Of a DNA stretch of 7,117 bases, positions 6,476 to 7,117 are shown piece after piece. Origin of the DNA: CAZRRV01 sp964602735 (lineage in GTDB: Bacteria > Bacillota > Clostridia > Oscillospirales > Acutalibacteraceae); NCBI GenBank assembly GCA_964602735.1, contig CAZRRV010000060.1, positions 1-7,117 on the forward strand, read 5' to 3'. Numbering within the stretch: position 1 is the stretch's first letter; every line of letters starts with the position of its first letter. A program made the position numbers and the translations under genes. The notes below the pieces were generated by a model, which worked only from the letters and a program-made list of their open reading frames with translations, made no database searches and had not been told where the DNA came from.

Positions 6476-7117
6476 TTATACGAACATTTTTTCAAGGCAG
6501 GCTTTTTTGAGATTTTGCAGCTTTTCCAGCTTGCGTTGATTAAGGGTGATAAGGGAGTCGAGGGTGCGGAAAAAAGAGCCGATTGCCTTTTGTTCTTCAA
6601 AGTTTGGAACAATTAAACTAAAGTTAGACAGAGTTTCTTTGGTGATTGTTTTTATTGTTCCTCCGGGTGCACTTCGTGCTTCCTCGGTAAATTTTTGCTT
6701 GATAAGGTATGCCCAAAAAGAGCTATCTATATCAGCTTTATTTTTTTCAAATATTAAAATCGTTCTATCTACAAAAGCACCATACTGTGTGATAGCAACG
6801 CGTCCAATGCTGCCTTGTAAAGTAACTAATATAGAATTTTTCTCTGCATAAACACTCATAGGTTGTGCGAGTTTACTAATCTTTTGTTTGGTATCATCTA
6901 CCAACTTCATTGTATCTGAAACATCAGCAACTTGAACAAACGGCATTGCTCCCTCGCCGTCATACCATTCTTTTTTTCCATAAGGCTGTGGGAAAGAGCC
7001 TCGTCTAAAACTATACAATTCTCCCAGCTTCCTCTTTTCCCACGCGCCGGTAAAACCCTTAAACCGTATTTCGGGGGCACTCTCGCCGTCTTTCGGGAAC
7101 ATTTTGCCGAGCATGGC
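6476..7117 (-). CDS. hsdS: Type I restriction specificity subunit (HsdS), C-terminal part, cut by window edge
   Basis: HsdS reads the DNA target through two recognition domains (TRDs) and holds two HsdM subunits. The window shows only about 213 residues. The visible part begins inside the central conserved repeat (A-MLGKMFPKDG, then PEIRFKGFTGAWEKRKLGEL). The second TRD follows at about residues 34-171, and then the C-terminal conserved helix (EEQKAIGSFFRTLDSLI and QRKLEKLQNLKKACLEKMF) runs to the stop at 6476. The ATG at 7114 is very likely internal: the codon before it (GCC, Ala) keeps the reading frame open, and a KKA-M-L-x-KMF context is typical of the middle of HsdS. A whole protein would be about 400 residues, with hsdM further upstream. 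It precedes hsdR on the same strand. The alternative is a separate half-size specificity gene starting at 7114, as in silent cassettes; no ribosome site can be checked because the window ends there. Confidence 0.93.
   Translation of the reverse strand, partial: AMLGKMFPKDGESAPEIRFKGFTGAWEKRKLGELYSFRRGSFPQPYGKKEWYDGEGAMPFVQVADVSDTMKLVDDTKQKISKLAQPMSVYAEKNSILVTLQGSIGRVAITQYGAFVDRTILIFEKNKADIDSSFWAYLIKQKFTEEARSAPGGTIKTITKETLSNFSLIVPNFEEQKAIGSFFRTLDSLITLNQRKLEKLQNLKKACLEKMFV
6601..7015 (-). other. AT-rich segment coding the second target recognition domain of HsdS
   Basis: This stretch codes for HsdS residues about 34-172. Hand counts give 17 G/C of 60 at 6601-6660, 15 of 60 at 6721-6780 and 21 of 60 at 6841-6900. 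The flanking lines have 29 of 60 (6541-6600) and 35 of 60 (7021-7080). The change falls at the edges of the conserved repeats, as expected if the recognition domain was exchanged by recombination in those repeats. Confidence 0.8.

Noticed and set aside
6438..6480. Possible hsdR promoter (TAATAC-like box on the minus strand)
   Set aside because: No acceptable -35 hexamer lies 16-18 bases upstream; the sequence there is AAAAGG and GC-rich. Co-transcription with hsdS is simpler.
6346..6612. Minus-strand open frame bridging the hsdS-hsdR gap
   Set aside because: It overlaps the hsdS C-terminal codons and the hsdR start in another frame, and its translation is low-complexity and basic with no family signature.

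Overview
The window reads as chromosomal DNA of a low-to-mid GC Firmicute, probably a gut-type Clostridia. The basis is the strong AGGAGG-type ribosome sites, one TTG start, the base composition (roughly half GC in most genes) and the protein families present. This is inference from style; nothing here identifies a species.

Layout from left to right. Positions 48-788 (+) hold an acidic, helical protein of unknown function. It converges on a minus-strand gene at 862-2400 encoding a two-domain predicted nuclease of the DUF2779 type, which joins a Cas4/RecB-like PD-(D/E)XK domain with Fe-S cysteines to a DEDD-type exonuclease-like domain. An intrinsic terminator for the nuclease gene lies at 801-843. 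The short gap 2401-2579 carries two good back-to-back promoters. One drives the nuclease gene leftward. The other drives a small gene at 2580-3119 (+) with a CX5R phosphatase P-loop. That gene converges on a full-length type I restriction subunit gene, hsdR (3216-6362, -), and the two share a 16-bp bidirectional terminator hairpin at 3178-3213. Upstream of hsdR, after a 112-base gap with a GC-rich hairpin, lies the C-terminal part of the specificity gene hsdS (6476 to beyond 7117, -). It is cut by the window edge.

How the genes work together. HsdS and HsdR belong to one type I restriction-modification system: HsdS chooses the DNA target, and HsdR translocates and cuts DNA. The methylase hsdM and the N-terminal half of hsdS should lie just beyond position 7117. 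The second target recognition domain of HsdS is coded by strikingly AT-rich DNA with sharp borders at the conserved repeats, as expected after exchange of a recognition domain. The DUF2779 nuclease and the CX5R protein are separate transcription units beside the system. They could be accessory cargo of a defence island, but the sequence does not prove that.

I found no tRNA, rRNA, CRISPR array, insertion sequence, integrase or attachment site. All the long plus-strand reading frames opposite the nuclease gene and hsdR look like shadows.
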